Part shown: piece by piece, positions 37,925-48,395 of the stretch
Layout of the letters: the number at the start of each line of letters is the position of its first letter
Numbering within the stretch: position 1 is the stretch's first letter
NCBI GenBank assembly: GCA_943789455.1
Contig: CALSUE010000001.1
Coordinates: 1,029,813 to 1,093,812 of the forward strand
Reading direction: 5' to 3'
From: an uncultured Flavobacteriaceae bacterium
GTDB taxonomy: Bacteria; Bacteroidota; Bacteroidia; Flavobacteriales; Flavobacteriaceae
Length of the DNA: 64,000 nucleotides
Made by a program: the position numbers and the translations under genes
Notes under the pieces: model-generated
Databases searched by the model: none
What the model was told of the DNA's origin: nothing
Seen by the model: the letters and a program-made list of their open reading frames with translations, nothing else

Positions 37925-37958
37925 CAAAAAAACGAGTTGTCTGTTATAGACAACTCGT
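37925..37958 (-). terminator. Second of two tandem terminators between rpsJ and rplC
   Basis: A perfect 10-bp stem ACGAGTTGTC / GACAACTCGT with a 7-nt loop (37932-37958) is followed on minus by eight T. Confidence 0.88.
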
Positions 37959-38017
37959 ATAATTCTTGGTTTAGGTAAGAACTTTAATTTGTAGGGATAA
38001 ACAAAAATAAATTTCAT

Positions 38018-38054
38018 AAAAAAAGACAATGCCCTTAAAAAAAGGCATTGTCTT
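38018..38054 (-). terminator. First terminator after rpsJ
   Basis: The stem AGACAATGCC / GGCATTGTCT (38024-38053) is followed on minus by seven T. It lies ~65 nt past the rpsJ stop. Confidence 0.88.
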
Positions 38055-38117
38055 GTGTAATTGACATAAGGCTGTACTGAAGGCTATGATGGCCGGAAAT
38101 ACAAGCAATTTGTGTAC

Positions 38118-38423
38118 TTATACTTTAATTTCAACTTCTACTCCACTTGGTAATTCAAGCTTCATAAGCGCATCAATAGTTTTTGAAGAAGAACTATAGA
38201 TGTCTAACAAACGTTTGTATGCAGACAATTGAAATTGTTCTCTAGATTTTTTATTCACGTGAGGTGAACGTAAAACCGTGAAAATTTTCTTATTTGTTGG
38301 TAGAGGTATTGGACCGTTTACAACTGCTCCAGTACTCTTTACTGTCTTTACAATTTTCTCAGCAGATTTATCTACTAAATTGTAATCGTAAGACTTTAAT
38401 TTTATTCTAATTTTTTGACTCAT
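38118..38423 (-). CDS. rpsJ: 30S ribosomal protein S10
   Basis: 101 residues: [51 protein letters not shown] (36-66) and [16 protein letters not shown]. Besides its place in the 30S head, S10 (NusE) joins antitermination complexes in other bacteria. Here it is the last gene of the str operon, 19 bp after fusA, and is cut off from rplC by terminators. Confidence 0.98.
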   Translation of the reverse strand: MSQKIRIKLKSYDYNLVDKSAEKIVKTVKSTGAVVNGPIPLPTNKKIFTVLRSPHVNKKSREQFQLSAYKRLLDIYSSSSKTIDALMKLELPSGVEVEIKV

Positions 38424-38442
38424 CGTTTTTATTTTTAGTAGA

Positions 38443-40560
38443 TTATCCTTTTGCTTTAGCGATTACTTCCTCAGAAACGTTGGAAGGTGTTTCAGCATAG
38501 TGAGAAAATTCCATTGTAGATGTTGCTCTACCAGAGGACATAGTTCTTAACGCAGTTACATATCCAAACATTTCAGATAATGGTACTAAAGCCTTTACAA
38601 CTTTAGATCCAGCTCGGTCACTCATATCGTTAACCTGACCTCTTCTTCTGTTTAAATCTCCTACAATATCACCCATGTTTTCTTCAGGAGTTAATACTTC
38701 TAGCTTCATTAATGGCTCCATAATTTTAGCTCTAGCAGATTTTGCCGCAGCTTTATAACCCATTTTAGCAGCTAACTCAAAAGATAATTGATCTGAATCT
38801 ACCGCATGAAAAGAACCATCTTTCAAGGTTACTTTCATGGAATCCATTTCATATCCAGCTAAAGGACCATTCTTCATTGCTTCTTTGAATCCTTTTTCAA
38901 CAGATGGTACAAATTCTCTAGGAACATTACCCCCTTTAATTGTTGATTCAAATTGTAAGCCTTGAAAGCCTTCTTCTGCAGGTTCCATTGTAAATACAAT
39001 GTCTGCAAACTTACCACGTCCACCAGATTGTTTCTTATACACTTCTCTGTGATCTGCAGATGCAGTAATAGCCTCTTTATATTCTACTTGAGGTTGACCT
39101 TGGTTTACCTCTACTTTAAATTCACGTTTTAAACGATCTACAATTACATCTAAATGCAACTCTCCCATACCTGAGATAATGGTTTGCCCTGAAGCTTCAT
39201 CAGAACGCACTGTAAATGTTGGATCTTCTTCAGCTAGTTTTCCAAGACCAATACCTAACTTATCTACGTCAGCTTTTGTTTTTGGCTCAACAGCAATACC
39301 AATTACTGGATCTGGAAAGTCCATAGATTCTAGTACTATAGGATGCTTTTCAGAAGTAAGTGTATCTCCTGTTTTAATAGATTTAAAACCTACAGCTGCT
39401 CCAATATCTCCTGCTTCGATAAAATCGATGGCATTTTGCTTATTGGCATGCATTTGGTAAATACGTGAAATACGTTCTTTTTTACCGGATCTATTGTTTA
39501 ACACATATGAACCAGCGTCTAATCTACCAGAATATGCTCTAAAAAATGCTAAACGACCAACAAATGGGTCTGTTGCAATTTTAAAAGCTAAAGCAGCAAA
39601 TGGCTCCTTTACATCTGGCTTACGAATTTCTTCTTGATCTGTGTCTGGGTTTACACCTGTAATACCTTCTTTATCAGTTGGAGAAGGCAAATAACGACAT
39701 ACAGCATCTAAAAGAAACTGAACCCCTTTATTTTTAAAAGCAGAACCACAAATCATAGGAATGATAGCCATATCCATTACGGCAGATCTTAGTGCTGCAT
39801 GCACTTCTTCTTCTGTAATAGATTCTTCATCTTCCATGAATTTCTCTAAAAGATTCTCATCATAACTTGCAACTTCTTCAATAAGTAGTGCACGATATTT
39901 ACGAGCTTCTTCTTTCATATCCTCAGGAATTTCGATAATATCAAAAGTTGCTCCCTGAGTTTCATCGTGCCATACAATAGCACGGTTTTTTACTAAATCT
40001 ATAATTCCTTTAAAATCATCTTCATCACCAATGTTTAATACAATTGGCACTGCATTTGATTTTAACATGTCTTTTACTTGCTGACATACACCTAAAAAAT
40101 CTGAACCTTGACGATCCATCTTGTTTACGAAACCAATTCTTGGCACTTTGTAATTGTCTGCTAGTCTCCAGTTAGTTTCAGATTGAGGCTCTACACCGTC
40201 AACTGCACTAAATAAGAAAACTAATCCGTCTAAAACTCTAAGTGATCTATTTACTTCTACAGTAAAATCTACGTGACCAGGGGTGTCAATGATGTTGAAG
40301 TGATACCCTTTAGTATCTGGAGTTTTTTCACCATTTTCAATAGGAAAATCCCATGTACAAGTTGTTGCAGCAGAAGTAATTGTAATCCCTCTTTCTTGCT
40401 CTTGCTCCATCCAGTCCATTGTTGCTGCTCCATCATGAACTTCTCCAATTTTGTGAGAAACTCCTGTATAGTATAGCACACGTTCTGTAGTTGTAGTTTT
40501 CCCAGCATCAATATGTGCTGCAATACCAATATTTCTAGTGTATTTTAAATCTCTAGCCAT
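38443..40560 (-). CDS. fusA: Elongation factor G
   Basis: 705 residues with the five-domain EF-G order. GTPase motifs: G1 [20 protein letters not shown], switch region [15 protein letters not shown]3 [13 protein letters not shown]4 NKMD. Domain IV carries GGRGKFADI. It drives translocation by GTP hydrolysis. It is 5 bp after rpsG, and its usual neighbour tuf is not here. Confidence 0.98.
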   Translation of the reverse strand: MARDLKYTRNIGIAAHIDAGKTTTTERVLYYTGVSHKIGEVHDGAATMDWMEQEQERGITITSAATTCTWDFPIENGEKTPDTKGYHFNIIDTPGHVDFTVEVNRSLRVLDGLVFLFSAVDGVEPQSETNWRLADNYKVPRIGFVNKMDRQGSDFLGVCQQVKDMLKSNAVPIVLNIGDEDDFKGIIDLVKNRAIVWHDETQGATFDIIEIPEDMKEEARKYRALLIEEVASYDENLLEKFMEDEESITEEEVHAALRSAVMDMAIIPMICGSAFKNKGVQFLLDAVCRYLPSPTDKEGITGVNPDTDQEEIRKPDVKEPFAALAFKIATDPFVGRLAFFRAYSGRLDAGSYVLNNRSGKKERISRIYQMHANKQNAIDFIEAGDIGAAVGFKSIKTGDTLTSEKHPIVLESMDFPDPVIGIAVEPKTKADVDKLGIGLGKLAEEDPTFTVRSDEASGQTIISGMGELHLDVIVDRLKREFKVEVNQGQPQVEYKEAITASADHREVYKKQSGGRGKFADIVFTMEPAEEGFQGLQFESTIKGGNVPREFVPSVEKGFKEAMKNGPLAGYEMDSMKVTLKDGSFHAVDSDQLSFELAAKMGYKAAAKSARAKIMEPLMKLEVLTPEENMGDIVGDLNRRRGQVNDMSDRAGSKVVKALVPLSEMFGYVTALRTMSSGRATSTMEFSHYAETPSNVSEEVIAKAKG

Positions 40561-40565
40561 TTCTA

Positions 40566-41042
40566 TTAAAATCTAAAGTGAGAGAATGCTTTGTTGGCTT
40601 CAGCCATCTTGTGAGTATCTACACGTTTTTTAACGGCTGCTCCTTCTTCTTTAGCTGCTGCTAAGATTTCTGCTGCCAAACGCTGTGCCATGGTTTTTTC
40701 GTTTCTCTTACGAGTGTACAAAATCATCCATTTAATAGCCATAGATACTTTACGATCTGGTCTAATTTGCATTGGTATTTGAAAGGTTGCCCCTCCAACT
40801 CGTCTAGAACGAACTTCTACCTGAGGCATTACGTTAGATAATGCATCTTTCCATACCTCTAATGCTGTTTTTTCTTCGTCTTCTTTTCTTTCTTCCACAA
40901 TAGCAATTGCATCATAGAATACTTTAAATGCTACCGATTTTTTTCCGGCCCACATTAAATTGTTTACAAAACGTGTTACTAGCTGATCATTAAATTTTGG
41001 ATCCGGTAGTAAGACTCTTTTTTTTGCTGCTCTTTTTCTCAT
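40566..41042 (-). CDS. rpsG: 30S ribosomal protein S7
   Basis: 158 residues: [40 protein letters not shown], and [29 protein letters not shown] (90-118). S7 nucleates the 30S head and touches E-site tRNA. It is 26 bp after rpsL. Confidence 0.98.
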   Translation of the reverse strand: MRKRAAKKRVLLPDPKFNDQLVTRFVNNLMWAGKKSVAFKVFYDAIAIVEERKEDEEKTALEVWKDALSNVMPQVEVRSRRVGGATFQIPMQIRPDRKVSMAIKWMILYTRKRNEKTMAQRLAAEILAAAKEEGAAVKKRVDTHKMAEANKAFSHFRF

Positions 41043-41068
41043 GTCTTTACATTAAAAAAGTTACTAAA

Positions 41069-41443
41069 TTACTTTTTTGGGCGTTTTGCACCATACTTTG
41101 ATCTTCGTTGAGTTCTTCCCTCAACTCCCGCTGTATCTAAAGCTCCACGTACAACGTGATACTTTACTCCTGGCAAATCTTTTACCCTTCCACCTCTAAC
41201 TAATACTATCGAGTGCTCTTGTAGATTGTGTCCTTCTCCTGGAATGTATGCGTTTATCTCATTACCATTTGTTAATCTAACTCTGGCAACTTTACGCATT
41301 GCAGAATTAGGTTTTTTTGGCGTTGTAGTATAAACACGTGTACATACTCCACGTCTTTGAGGACATGACGACAAAGCAGCCGATTTACTCTTCTTAGTTA
41401 TTTTGGTTCTTCCTTTACGAACTAATTGTTGAATAGTTGGCAT
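41069..41443 (-). CDS. rpsL: 30S ribosomal protein S12
   Basis: 124 residues: [54 protein letters not shown] (27-60), [19 protein letters not shown]. The two lysines in PKKPNSA and RVKDLPG, where streptomycin-resistance changes arise elsewhere, are the wild-type residues. It is the first gene of the str operon, served by an ideal promoter ~57 nt upstream. Confidence 0.98.
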   Translation of the reverse strand: MPTIQQLVRKGRTKITKKSKSAALSSCPQRRGVCTRVYTTTPKKPNSAMRKVARVRLTNGNEINAYIPGEGHNLQEHSIVLVRGGRVKDLPGVKYHVVRGALDTAGVEGRTQRRSKYGAKRPKK

Positions 41444-41499
41444 ACTAAATTATTACTATTTTTCGTTTGTACTAAAATTTGTCTCTTTTTAAGAGTGCG

Positions 41500-41530
41500 C
41501 AAATGTACGATTAATTTCTTTCTATTCAAA
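41500..41530 (-). promoter_or_regulatory. Promoter of the str operon (TTTG-N19-TACATTTG)
   Basis: TTTG at 41530-41527 is followed after exactly 19 nt by TACATTTG at 41507-41500 on minus. It is an ideal match to the Bacteroidota consensus. Confidence 0.75.
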
Positions 41531-41590
41531 TCTGCAGAAGTAATTTTTTTGTACATGAATATAAACTGATAATGTTTTCATATTTTGAGG

Positions 41591-41598
41591 TACATTTG
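41591..41598 (+). promoter_or_regulatory. -7 promoter box for the barrel protein gene
   Basis: TACATTTG matches TAnnTTTG. It lies inside the longest frame, which favours the TTG start at 41617. Confidence 0.4.
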
Positions 41599-41616
41599 AC
41601 CGCTTTAACCTACATT

Positions 41617-43284
41617 TTGAGTAAAAAAATTATACCTTATATATATATACTTTTCTTTGGCTGTTTTTCTTATGGGATGGTTGGGCAAAATCTTGAGCTA
41701 AAAATTACTTCTGCAGACACCCTTCAAAACCAAGTTTTGAATGCAATTATATTTAAAAAAAACCACAAGCTTAAAGCAGATATTTACAAGGAAATAAAAC
41801 ACATTCACTCAGACCTAAAAAAAGAAGGATTTTTTGTAGCTACCGTAGACACCATAATTAAGGATACTAAAAAATATGAGGCAGTGTTTAATCTAGGAAA
41901 AAAAACAGACAATCTCATTTTAATACTACCACAAGAAATTAGAACAAACTCCTCAATAAAGTATAATGACTCTATTCGAATTAAAACCAAAGAGTTTGAA
42001 AACTTCACAAACCTGCTCTTAACCAATTTAGACGCTACTGGAAATTCGTTTTCAGAAATTTCATTCACAAAACCAACCTATTTAAAAGACACCTTAATTT
42101 TAAACTTAAAATTACTAAAATCTAAACGCAGGAATCTTGATAAAATTCTTGTGAAAGGATATGATGAGTTTCCAAAAAAATTTTTAAAGCATTTTTTTAA
42201 TATTGACAAGTCAACTGTTTTTTCTAAAAAAAATATGAAAGCAGTTTCTAAGCTTACTAAAAGTTTAGATTTTGTGCGAGAAAAAAAAGAACCTGAAGTA
42301 CTATTTAAAAAAGACTCCACACATTTGTATTTATTTTTACAAAAGTCAGAGACGAGTAGTTTTGATGGTATTATTAATTTTGCATCTAAAGAAAATGAAG
42401 AAGGCCTTCTACTTAATGGAAATCTTGATTTAAAATTAAACAACATCTTAAATACAGGAGAAAAATTTGAATTGTTTTGGAATAAAGTGGCCCAAGAAAA
42501 ATCAGAGTTTAAAATTACTAGTGCCATCCCCTATATTTTTAACACCCCTTTGTCAATTGCATTGGGTTTCAATTTATATCGTCAAGATTCTACATTTATA
42601 AATACGCGTTTCAATTTGGATAGTCAATATGTGTTAAACACTAAATCAAAAGCGTCAATATCCTATTCAAGTGAAAAATCAAGTTACTTGTTAACTACAG
42701 CAGAAAACAACTTTGACTCCTATTCTAATTATTTCATTGGTATTGGGTATCAACTCAGAAGTTTATCAGATACTTATTTATTTAAAAATAACTACAGCAT
42801 AGCACTTAGCAGTAAATTAGGAAAAAGAAAAAATGAAATTTCAGATCAAACTCAAGTTCAACTAGAAGTTTTAGCATTCTTAAATATTCAAACCAATAAA
42901 AAAAGCTATATCCATATAAAATCAGAATCTAAACTACTAAGCTCAGAGAATTACCTTATCAATGAACTCTATAGGATAGGAGGAGCCAATAGCATTAGAG
43001 GGGTAAATGAACAGAGTATTTTTACAAATACGTATTCTTTAGCTTCTATCGAATTTAGATACCTTACTTCAACTACTGCTTACCTGTACTCGATAACTGA
43101 TGTTGGATACTACAAGAACTCAATAACTGACAAGTTAAATAACGCCTATGGTCTTGGTGGCGGATATCGATTTAAATTAAACAATAACTTTGTAGACTTA
43201 GGCTACGTAATTGGAAATAATTCAAATAATCAGTTAAAACTTAATAAATCAAAATTAATCATCAAGTGGACCTCATATTTCTAA
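41617..43284 (+). CDS. BamA/TamA-like outer membrane beta-barrel protein
   Basis: I chose the TTG at 41617 (555 residues): it gives a signal peptide (MSKKIIPYIYILFFGCFSYG, then MVGQ) and follows a promoter box; a start at 41572 adds 15 residues. Residues ~30-240 hold POTRA-like segments (LKKEGFFVATVDTIIKD). The C-terminal half is a barrel with the conserved GGANSIRGVNEQSIF (the RGF-like motif of the Omp85 barrel) and ends in Phe. Omp85 proteins insert or move other proteins through the outer membrane. It is shorter than BamA (one to two POTRA), so it is a side-branch member, not BamA. Confidence 0.8.
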   Translation: MSKKIIPYIYILFFGCFSYGMVGQNLELKITSADTLQNQVLNAIIFKKNHKLKADIYKEIKHIHSDLKKEGFFVATVDTIIKDTKKYEAVFNLGKKTDNLILILPQEIRTNSSIKYNDSIRIKTKEFENFTNLLLTNLDATGNSFSEISFTKPTYLKDTLILNLKLLKSKRRNLDKILVKGYDEFPKKFLKHFFNIDKSTVFSKKNMKAVSKLTKSLDFVREKKEPEVLFKKDSTHLYLFLQKSETSSFDGIINFASKENEEGLLLNGNLDLKLNNILNTGEKFELFWNKVAQEKSEFKITSAIPYIFNTPLSIALGFNLYRQDSTFINTRFNLDSQYVLNTKSKASISYSSEKSSYLLTTAENNFDSYSNYFIGIGYQLRSLSDTYLFKNNYSIALSSKLGKRKNEISDQTQVQLEVLAFLNIQTNKKSYIHIKSESKLLSSENYLINELYRIGGANSIRGVNEQSIFTNTYSLASIEFRYLTSTTAYLYSITDVGYYKNSITDKLNNAYGLGGGYRFKLNNNFVDLGYVIGNNSNNQLKLNKSKLIIKWTSYF

Positions 43285-43345
43285 GATGAATCATCAATAA
43301 TGAGGTGTTTCTTCGTATTTGTTAAGTTTTTTTTAACATAAACCA

Positions 43346-43375
43346 TTGTTTTTAAAAAAAAAAACAAGATATTTG
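43346..43375 (+). promoter_or_regulatory. Promoter of the susC-susD operon (TTG-N19-GATATTTG)
   Basis: TTG (43346-43348), 19-nt spacer, then GATATTTG (43368-43375), one mismatch from TAnnTTTG. An inverted repeat TGTTAA/TTAACA (43320-43338) sits just upstream. Confidence 0.5.
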
Positions 43376-43400
43376 GGCTAATTAATTCAAATTATAAAAT

Positions 43401-46400
43401 ATGAAGACAAAGTTCAAAGGAGTTTTGACGCTATTACTAGCGTTAATTGTGCAGGTATCATTTGCACAAGAAAAAACTGTCTCTGGTACAGTATCTGACA
43501 ACACTGGTAGTTTACCAGGTGTAAGTGTTATTATTAAAGGTACTAGTACGGGAGCTGAAACTGATTTTGATGGTAAGTATTCCATCAAAGCTACATCAGG
43601 TGACGTTTTAGTTTTTAATTACCTAGGGTACAAGACAGTCGAAAAAACTGTTGGTTCTGCCAACGTTATCGATGTAACTCTTGAAGAAGGTGGTGAGGTT
43701 TTAGATGAAATCATCGTTACTGCACAAGGTATTAAAAGAGAAAAGAAGGCATTAGGATATGCCGTAAGTGAAGTTAACTCTGAGCAATTAGAACAACGTT
43801 CTGAGGGTGATATTGGTAGACTTTTATCTGGTAAAGCCTCGGGTGTAAACATCCAAACTCAAAGTGGTGTGTCAGGATCTGGAACAAGTATCCTTATTAG
43901 AGGTATGAGTTCTTTTAGTGGTTCTAACCAACCCTTATTTGTTGTAGATGGTGTTCCTTTTAGTAGTGACACAAACTCACAAGGTGGTTTTGTTGATGGT
44001 AACAATGGTTCTAGTCGTTTTCTAGATATTGACCCAAACAACATTGAAAGTGTAAACGTTTTAAAAGGTTTAGCAGCAGCTACACTTTATGGAACACAAG
44101 GACGTAACGGAGTTATTTTAATAACAACGAAGAGTGGTTCTTCTGGACGTAGTTCTTCAAAACAAGAAATTACTGTAAGTTCTTCAGTATTCTTTAACGA
44201 AATAGCTTCTGCAGCAAACTACCAAAATGAATATGGTGGTGGTTTTGATCAAGCTTTCGGTTGGTTCTTCAGTAACTGGGGTCCAAAATTTGAAAGAGAC
44301 GGTCCTGGTGGATGGGGAAGCAGTAGTGCTTTCGATTCAGCTGGTACGTTAGCTCACCCTTATTCTACAGCTTCTAGTGTTACAGGTATCCCACAAGCTT
44401 TTCCAGAATTTGCTGGAGCAAGATATGAATGGAGACCATATAACTCAGTTGGAGATTTCTTTAGAACAGGAGTTGTTAGAAGTAACAACATTAACATCCG
44501 TTCTTCTTCAGAAGATGGAAAAATTAACTATAACATTAATTATGGTAGTTTAGATGATGAAGGGTTTACACCTGGAAATACTGTAGGTAGAAATACTTTA
44601 AGTATTGGTGGTAACGCTAAGTTATCTAACAAGTTTACTGTTAGTGGAACAATGAACTATGCAAGAACAAACTTTAAATCACCTCCAATTGCTGCTAGTT
44701 TTGGTAGTAATGTTGGTGGTAATGATGCATCGATCTTTGGAAACTTATTCTACACACCTAGAAGTGTTGATTTAATGGGGCTTCCATTTGAGAATCCAGT
44801 AGACGGTAGTTCTGTATATTATAGACAAAACAACAGTATACAACATCCATTATGGACTGTTAAGAATGCAAAAACTAGTCAGCTTACTAACAGAGTATTT
44901 GGTAATGCTGCGCTTACGTATGCAATGAATGACAACATCAACTTAATGTACCAATTTGGTTTTGATACATATAGTGAGAACAATGTTAACTCTTCTAACA
45001 AAGGAGGTAAGACAGGAAGTGTTGCCAACCAGTCAGGACAGTATAGCACATGGAACAATACAAACACTATTAACAACCACAAGGTTTCAGTAGCAGGAAA
45101 TTATGATCTAACAGATGATTTAGATTTGAACTTTACTGTGGGTATGGAAACAAGAAGTGATGTTTATGATAGAAGTGGTGTAGCAAGTACAGGACAACAA
45201 GTATTTGGAGTGTTAAGACACTTTAATTTTGGTGTACAAGATGAAATCCAAGTTTCTCAAAGAAGAAACATTATGGGAGCCTATGCTCAAGCTGATCTTG
45301 GATATAAGCAAACTGCTTTCTTAACGTTAGCTAGTCGTACAGACTGGGTTTCTAACTTAACTCAAGAAAACAGATCAATTACTTATCCATCTGCAAGTAT
45401 TTCATTCCTTCCATCAAAAGCTATTGAAGCTATTCAGGAAAGTGAATTTGTAAATTTCTTAAAGCTTAGAGCTGGTTTAGGAACTTCTGCAAACTTTCAA
45501 TCAGGATATCCTGTTGCAACTACATTAAGTTTAAATACGCAAGCATTTAATTCTGATGAAGGTGTAGATATTGTTACAAATACAACAAGTAGTTTCCTAG
45601 GAAACCCAGATTTAAAGCCTGAAACATTAGAGGAAATAGAATTTGGTGTAGAAGGTAGTTTCTTAGACAACAGAATTACTGTTGACTTTTCTATATATCA
45701 AAGAACAACAAACAACTTAGTTGTAGATAGACCATTAGATCCAGCAAGTGGATATGACAGTACGCAAACAAATGTTGGTGAGATTGTTGCTGATGGTATT
45801 GAATTAGACGTTACCTTAGATTGGATTAGAAATGAAGGAGATGGATTCAACTGGTCTACTAACTTCAACTATTCTTCTAGTGAGGCAATTGTTACTGATT
45901 TAGGACTTGATACAGACCTAGTACCATTTGCAGGTTTCTCAAATAGAGGAAATGCAGCTATCGAAGGATTTTCTTTGGGAGCTATGATTGGTAGTGCTGT
46001 TGCAGAAGATGAAAATGGTAACTTTAGAGTTAATGGAAGTGGTAGTTATGTAGTAGATAACGCATTTGACTTCTCTGAGGGAAGTGACTATAATAACGTT
46101 ATTGGTGATGCAAATCCTGATTTCGTATTAAACATGGGTAACTCTATAAATTACAAGAACTTTTCATTAGGATTCTTATTTAACTGGACACAAGGAGGTG
46201 ATATGTACTCTCAAACAGTTCAAACTTTACTAGGTAGAGGGGTTGTAAACCAAGCTGGAATTGATAGAGCTAACTCTTTCATTCTTCCAGGTGTTAACCC
46301 AGCAGGGGAAACTAATACAACTCAGATCAATAACTCAACTTACTATTTCTCTAACGTATTATACGGAGCTGACGAATTAGGAGTATATGATGCAACTGTA

Positions 46401-46646
46401 TTTAGATTACAAGAACTTTCTTTAGGATATTCTCTTCCAAACAATATGTTAGAGAAAACTCCTTTCGGATCTTTAAGTGTTACTTTTTCAGCTAACAACT
46501 TATGGTTCCATGCGCCAAATATGCCAGAAAACACAAACTTTGATCCTAACGTAGCTGGATTAGGTGTTGGTAATGGTAGAGGTTTTGAATACTTAAACGG
46601 ACCTAGTTCAAGAAGATATGGACTTTCTGTAAAAGCTTCATTCTAA
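43401..46646 (+). CDS. SusC/RagA family TonB-dependent outer membrane transporter
   Basis: 1081 residues: signal peptide ending VQVSFAQ, an N-terminal carboxypeptidase-D-like domain (VSGTVSDNTGSLPGVSVIIK, YSIKATSGDVLVFNYLGYKT), TonB box DEIIVTAQG, the plug domain (ILIRGMSSFSGSNQPLFVVD, NVLKGLAAATLYGTQGRNGV) and a C-terminal 22-strand barrel ending in Phe. It takes up large ligands together with its SusD lid. The ligand is unknown. Codon choice is more biased than in neighbouring non-ribosomal genes (by eye), suggesting high expression. Confidence 0.96.
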   Translation: MKTKFKGVLTLLLALIVQVSFAQEKTVSGTVSDNTGSLPGVSVIIKGTSTGAETDFDGKYSIKATSGDVLVFNYLGYKTVEKTVGSANVIDVTLEEGGEVLDEIIVTAQGIKREKKALGYAVSEVNSEQLEQRSEGDIGRLLSGKASGVNIQTQSGVSGSGTSILIRGMSSFSGSNQPLFVVDGVPFSSDTNSQGGFVDGNNGSSRFLDIDPNNIESVNVLKGLAAATLYGTQGRNGVILITTKSGSSGRSSSKQEITVSSSVFFNEIASAANYQNEYGGGFDQAFGWFFSNWGPKFERDGPGGWGSSSAFDSAGTLAHPYSTASSVTGIPQAFPEFAGARYEWRPYNSVGDFFRTGVVRSNNINIRSSSEDGKINYNINYGSLDDEGFTPGNTVGRNTLSIGGNAKLSNKFTVSGTMNYARTNFKSPPIAASFGSNVGGNDASIFGNLFYTPRSVDLMGLPFENPVDGSSVYYRQNNSIQHPLWTVKNAKTSQLTNRVFGNAALTYAMNDNINLMYQFGFDTYSENNVNSSNKGGKTGSVANQSGQYSTWNNTNTINNHKVSVAGNYDLTDDLDLNFTVGMETRSDVYDRSGVASTGQQVFGVLRHFNFGVQDEIQVSQRRNIMGAYAQADLGYKQTAFLTLASRTDWVSNLTQENRSITYPSASISFLPSKAIEAIQESEFVNFLKLRAGLGTSANFQSGYPVATTLSLNTQAFNSDEGVDIVTNTTSSFLGNPDLKPETLEEIEFGVEGSFLDNRITVDFSIYQRTTNNLVVDRPLDPASGYDSTQTNVGEIVADGIELDVTLDWIRNEGDGFNWSTNFNYSSSEAIVTDLGLDTDLVPFAGFSNRGNAAIEGFSLGAMIGSAVAEDENGNFRVNGSGSYVVDNAFDFSEGSDYNNVIGDANPDFVLNMGNSINYKNFSLGFLFNWTQGGDMYSQTVQTLLGRGVVNQAGIDRANSFILPGVNPAGETNTTQINNSTYYFSNVLYGADELGVYDATVFRLQELSLGYSLPNNMLEKTPFGSLSVTFSANNLWFHAPNMPENTNFDPNVAGLGVGNGRGFEYLNGPSSRRYGLSVKASF

Positions 46647-46665
46647 TAAAAAAATAATTTATATT

Positions 46666-48375
46666 ATGAGAAAAATAAACAATTTAATTAAAATGTTGGT
46701 TCTGTGCGGAGGATTATTCTTTGCTTCGTGTGAAACAACAGAGCTGGATTTGACACAAAATCCAAATGCACTATCACCAGTAGATGCTGATCCAGATTTC
46801 TATATGAACTCTATTCAATTATCATATGCATATTTGATAGAAAGCTTTGGAAACACAGCTGGAGCAGTAACCAGAATAGATTACATGAGTGGTAGAGATT
46901 ATGCAAATGCATATCAACCAGGTAGTTTTAATGGAAGATGGAGTTCTGCATACCAAACAATCATGCAGGATATCAGAGAAATGAATGTAATTGCAGACGA
47001 AAGTGGTTTAACTCACCATAAAGGAATCGGTCAGTTTATTGAGGCACATATCTTAATGACTCTAGTAGATTTCTTTGGAGATGTTCCTTACACTGAAGCT
47101 TTTCAAGGAGCTGCTAACTTAAACCCAGTAGCTGATTCAGGTGCTAGCGTTTATGCAGTTGCACTTGGTTTATTAGATTCAGCAATTGCTAACTTTAATA
47201 GTGATGCTCTTGGAGAGCCAAGATGGACTTCAACAGTTACAGACCCATTTTATAATGGAGATTGGGCTGCTTGGACAAAAGCTGCAAACACATTAAAGAT
47301 GAATGCATACATGAATACTAGAAATGTAGATGGATCATCAGTAGCTAATTTCAACGCTATTGTTGCTTCTGGTAACTACATCGCTACTACGGCTGATGAT
47401 ATGCAATTCAAATGGGGAACTTTAGCAGTTCAACCAGATTCACGTCACCCAAGATATAGAAGTAACTATACTTCAACAGGTGGTGGATCTTATATGTCTA
47501 ACTCTTTAATGGATTACATGAGAGGTGGACCTAATGGAGGATATAGTATTGGTGCTGGTGAATTTTATGCTGACCCACGTATTATGTTTTACTACCACAG
47601 ACAAACAAACCCAACTCCTGGTATCGACGGAGATGCTAATGAAGAAGTGTTAGAATGTGGTTTACAAAATGCTCCTGCTCATTATACTGGGTATGTATTT
47701 TGTGCAAACCCTCAAGGATGGTGGGGTAGAGATCATGGAAATGACAATGGTATTCCACCAGATGGATTCTTAAGAACATTAGCTGGAGTATATCCTGCTG
47801 GTGGTAAATTAGATGACTGGTCTTACGGTGGTCAAACTGATGGTGCGGGTAATGCTGGAAACGGAGTTACACCTATACTATTAGCATCTTGGCAAGACTT
47901 TTTAATTGCAGAAGCTGAATTAGTTTCTGGAGATGAAGTAGCCGCTAAAAATGCAATGTTTGTTGGTATACAAAAATCTATGGATAAAGTACTAAACTTT
48001 TATCCTAGAACTGAAAGATTTGATGCTATAATGGATATTTACTTTGGTGGATTAGCTTTTGTAGAACAACAATTTTATGCTAGAATCAGTGATGAATGGG
48101 ATGCTGCAGCTAACGTAATGGATGTATTAGGTATGCAAAGTTTTGTAGCTCAATACGGAAATGGACTAGGTGCTTATAACTTCTACAGAAGAACTGGATT
48201 CCCTACAACGTTACAGCCAAATATTGAGCCTAACCCAGGTGGATTTATCCGTTCATTCTATTATCCAGGTGACCATGCTAATAACAATTCAAATATTAGT
48301 CAAAAAAGTGGTGTAACAGAACCAGTATTTTGGGATAATGGTGGAGCATCTCCTGGTTTTCCAGCAGCTAATTAA
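46666..48375 (+). CDS. SusD/RagB family nutrient-binding outer membrane lipoprotein
   Basis: 569 residues with lipoprotein signal ending LFFASC (Cys22), then the SusD-like start ELDLTQNPNALSPVDADPDF. Later blocks WAAWTKAANTLKMNAYMNTR and AEAELVSGDEVAAKNAM match the SusD-like_2 subgroup, found with peptide- or mixed-ligand SusC pairs as well as glycan ones. It caps SusC on the cell surface. It lies 19 bp after susC and is co-transcribed. Confidence 0.93.
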   Translation: MRKINNLIKMLVLCGGLFFASCETTELDLTQNPNALSPVDADPDFYMNSIQLSYAYLIESFGNTAGAVTRIDYMSGRDYANAYQPGSFNGRWSSAYQTIMQDIREMNVIADESGLTHHKGIGQFIEAHILMTLVDFFGDVPYTEAFQGAANLNPVADSGASVYAVALGLLDSAIANFNSDALGEPRWTSTVTDPFYNGDWAAWTKAANTLKMNAYMNTRNVDGSSVANFNAIVASGNYIATTADDMQFKWGTLAVQPDSRHPRYRSNYTSTGGGSYMSNSLMDYMRGGPNGGYSIGAGEFYADPRIMFYYHRQTNPTPGIDGDANEEVLECGLQNAPAHYTGYVFCANPQGWWGRDHGNDNGIPPDGFLRTLAGVYPAGGKLDDWSYGGQTDGAGNAGNGVTPILLASWQDFLIAEAELVSGDEVAAKNAMFVGIQKSMDKVLNFYPRTERFDAIMDIYFGGLAFVEQQFYARISDEWDAAANVMDVLGMQSFVAQYGNGLGAYNFYRRTGFPTTLQPNIEPNPGGFIRSFYYPGDHANNNSNISQKSGVTEPVFWDNGGASPGFPAAN

Positions 48376-48395
48376 TAATTAAAAAATAATAAAAG

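Noticed and set aside
39179..39460. 93-residue plus-strand frame in fusA
   Set aside because: Antisense shadow of EF-G; no promoter or family match.
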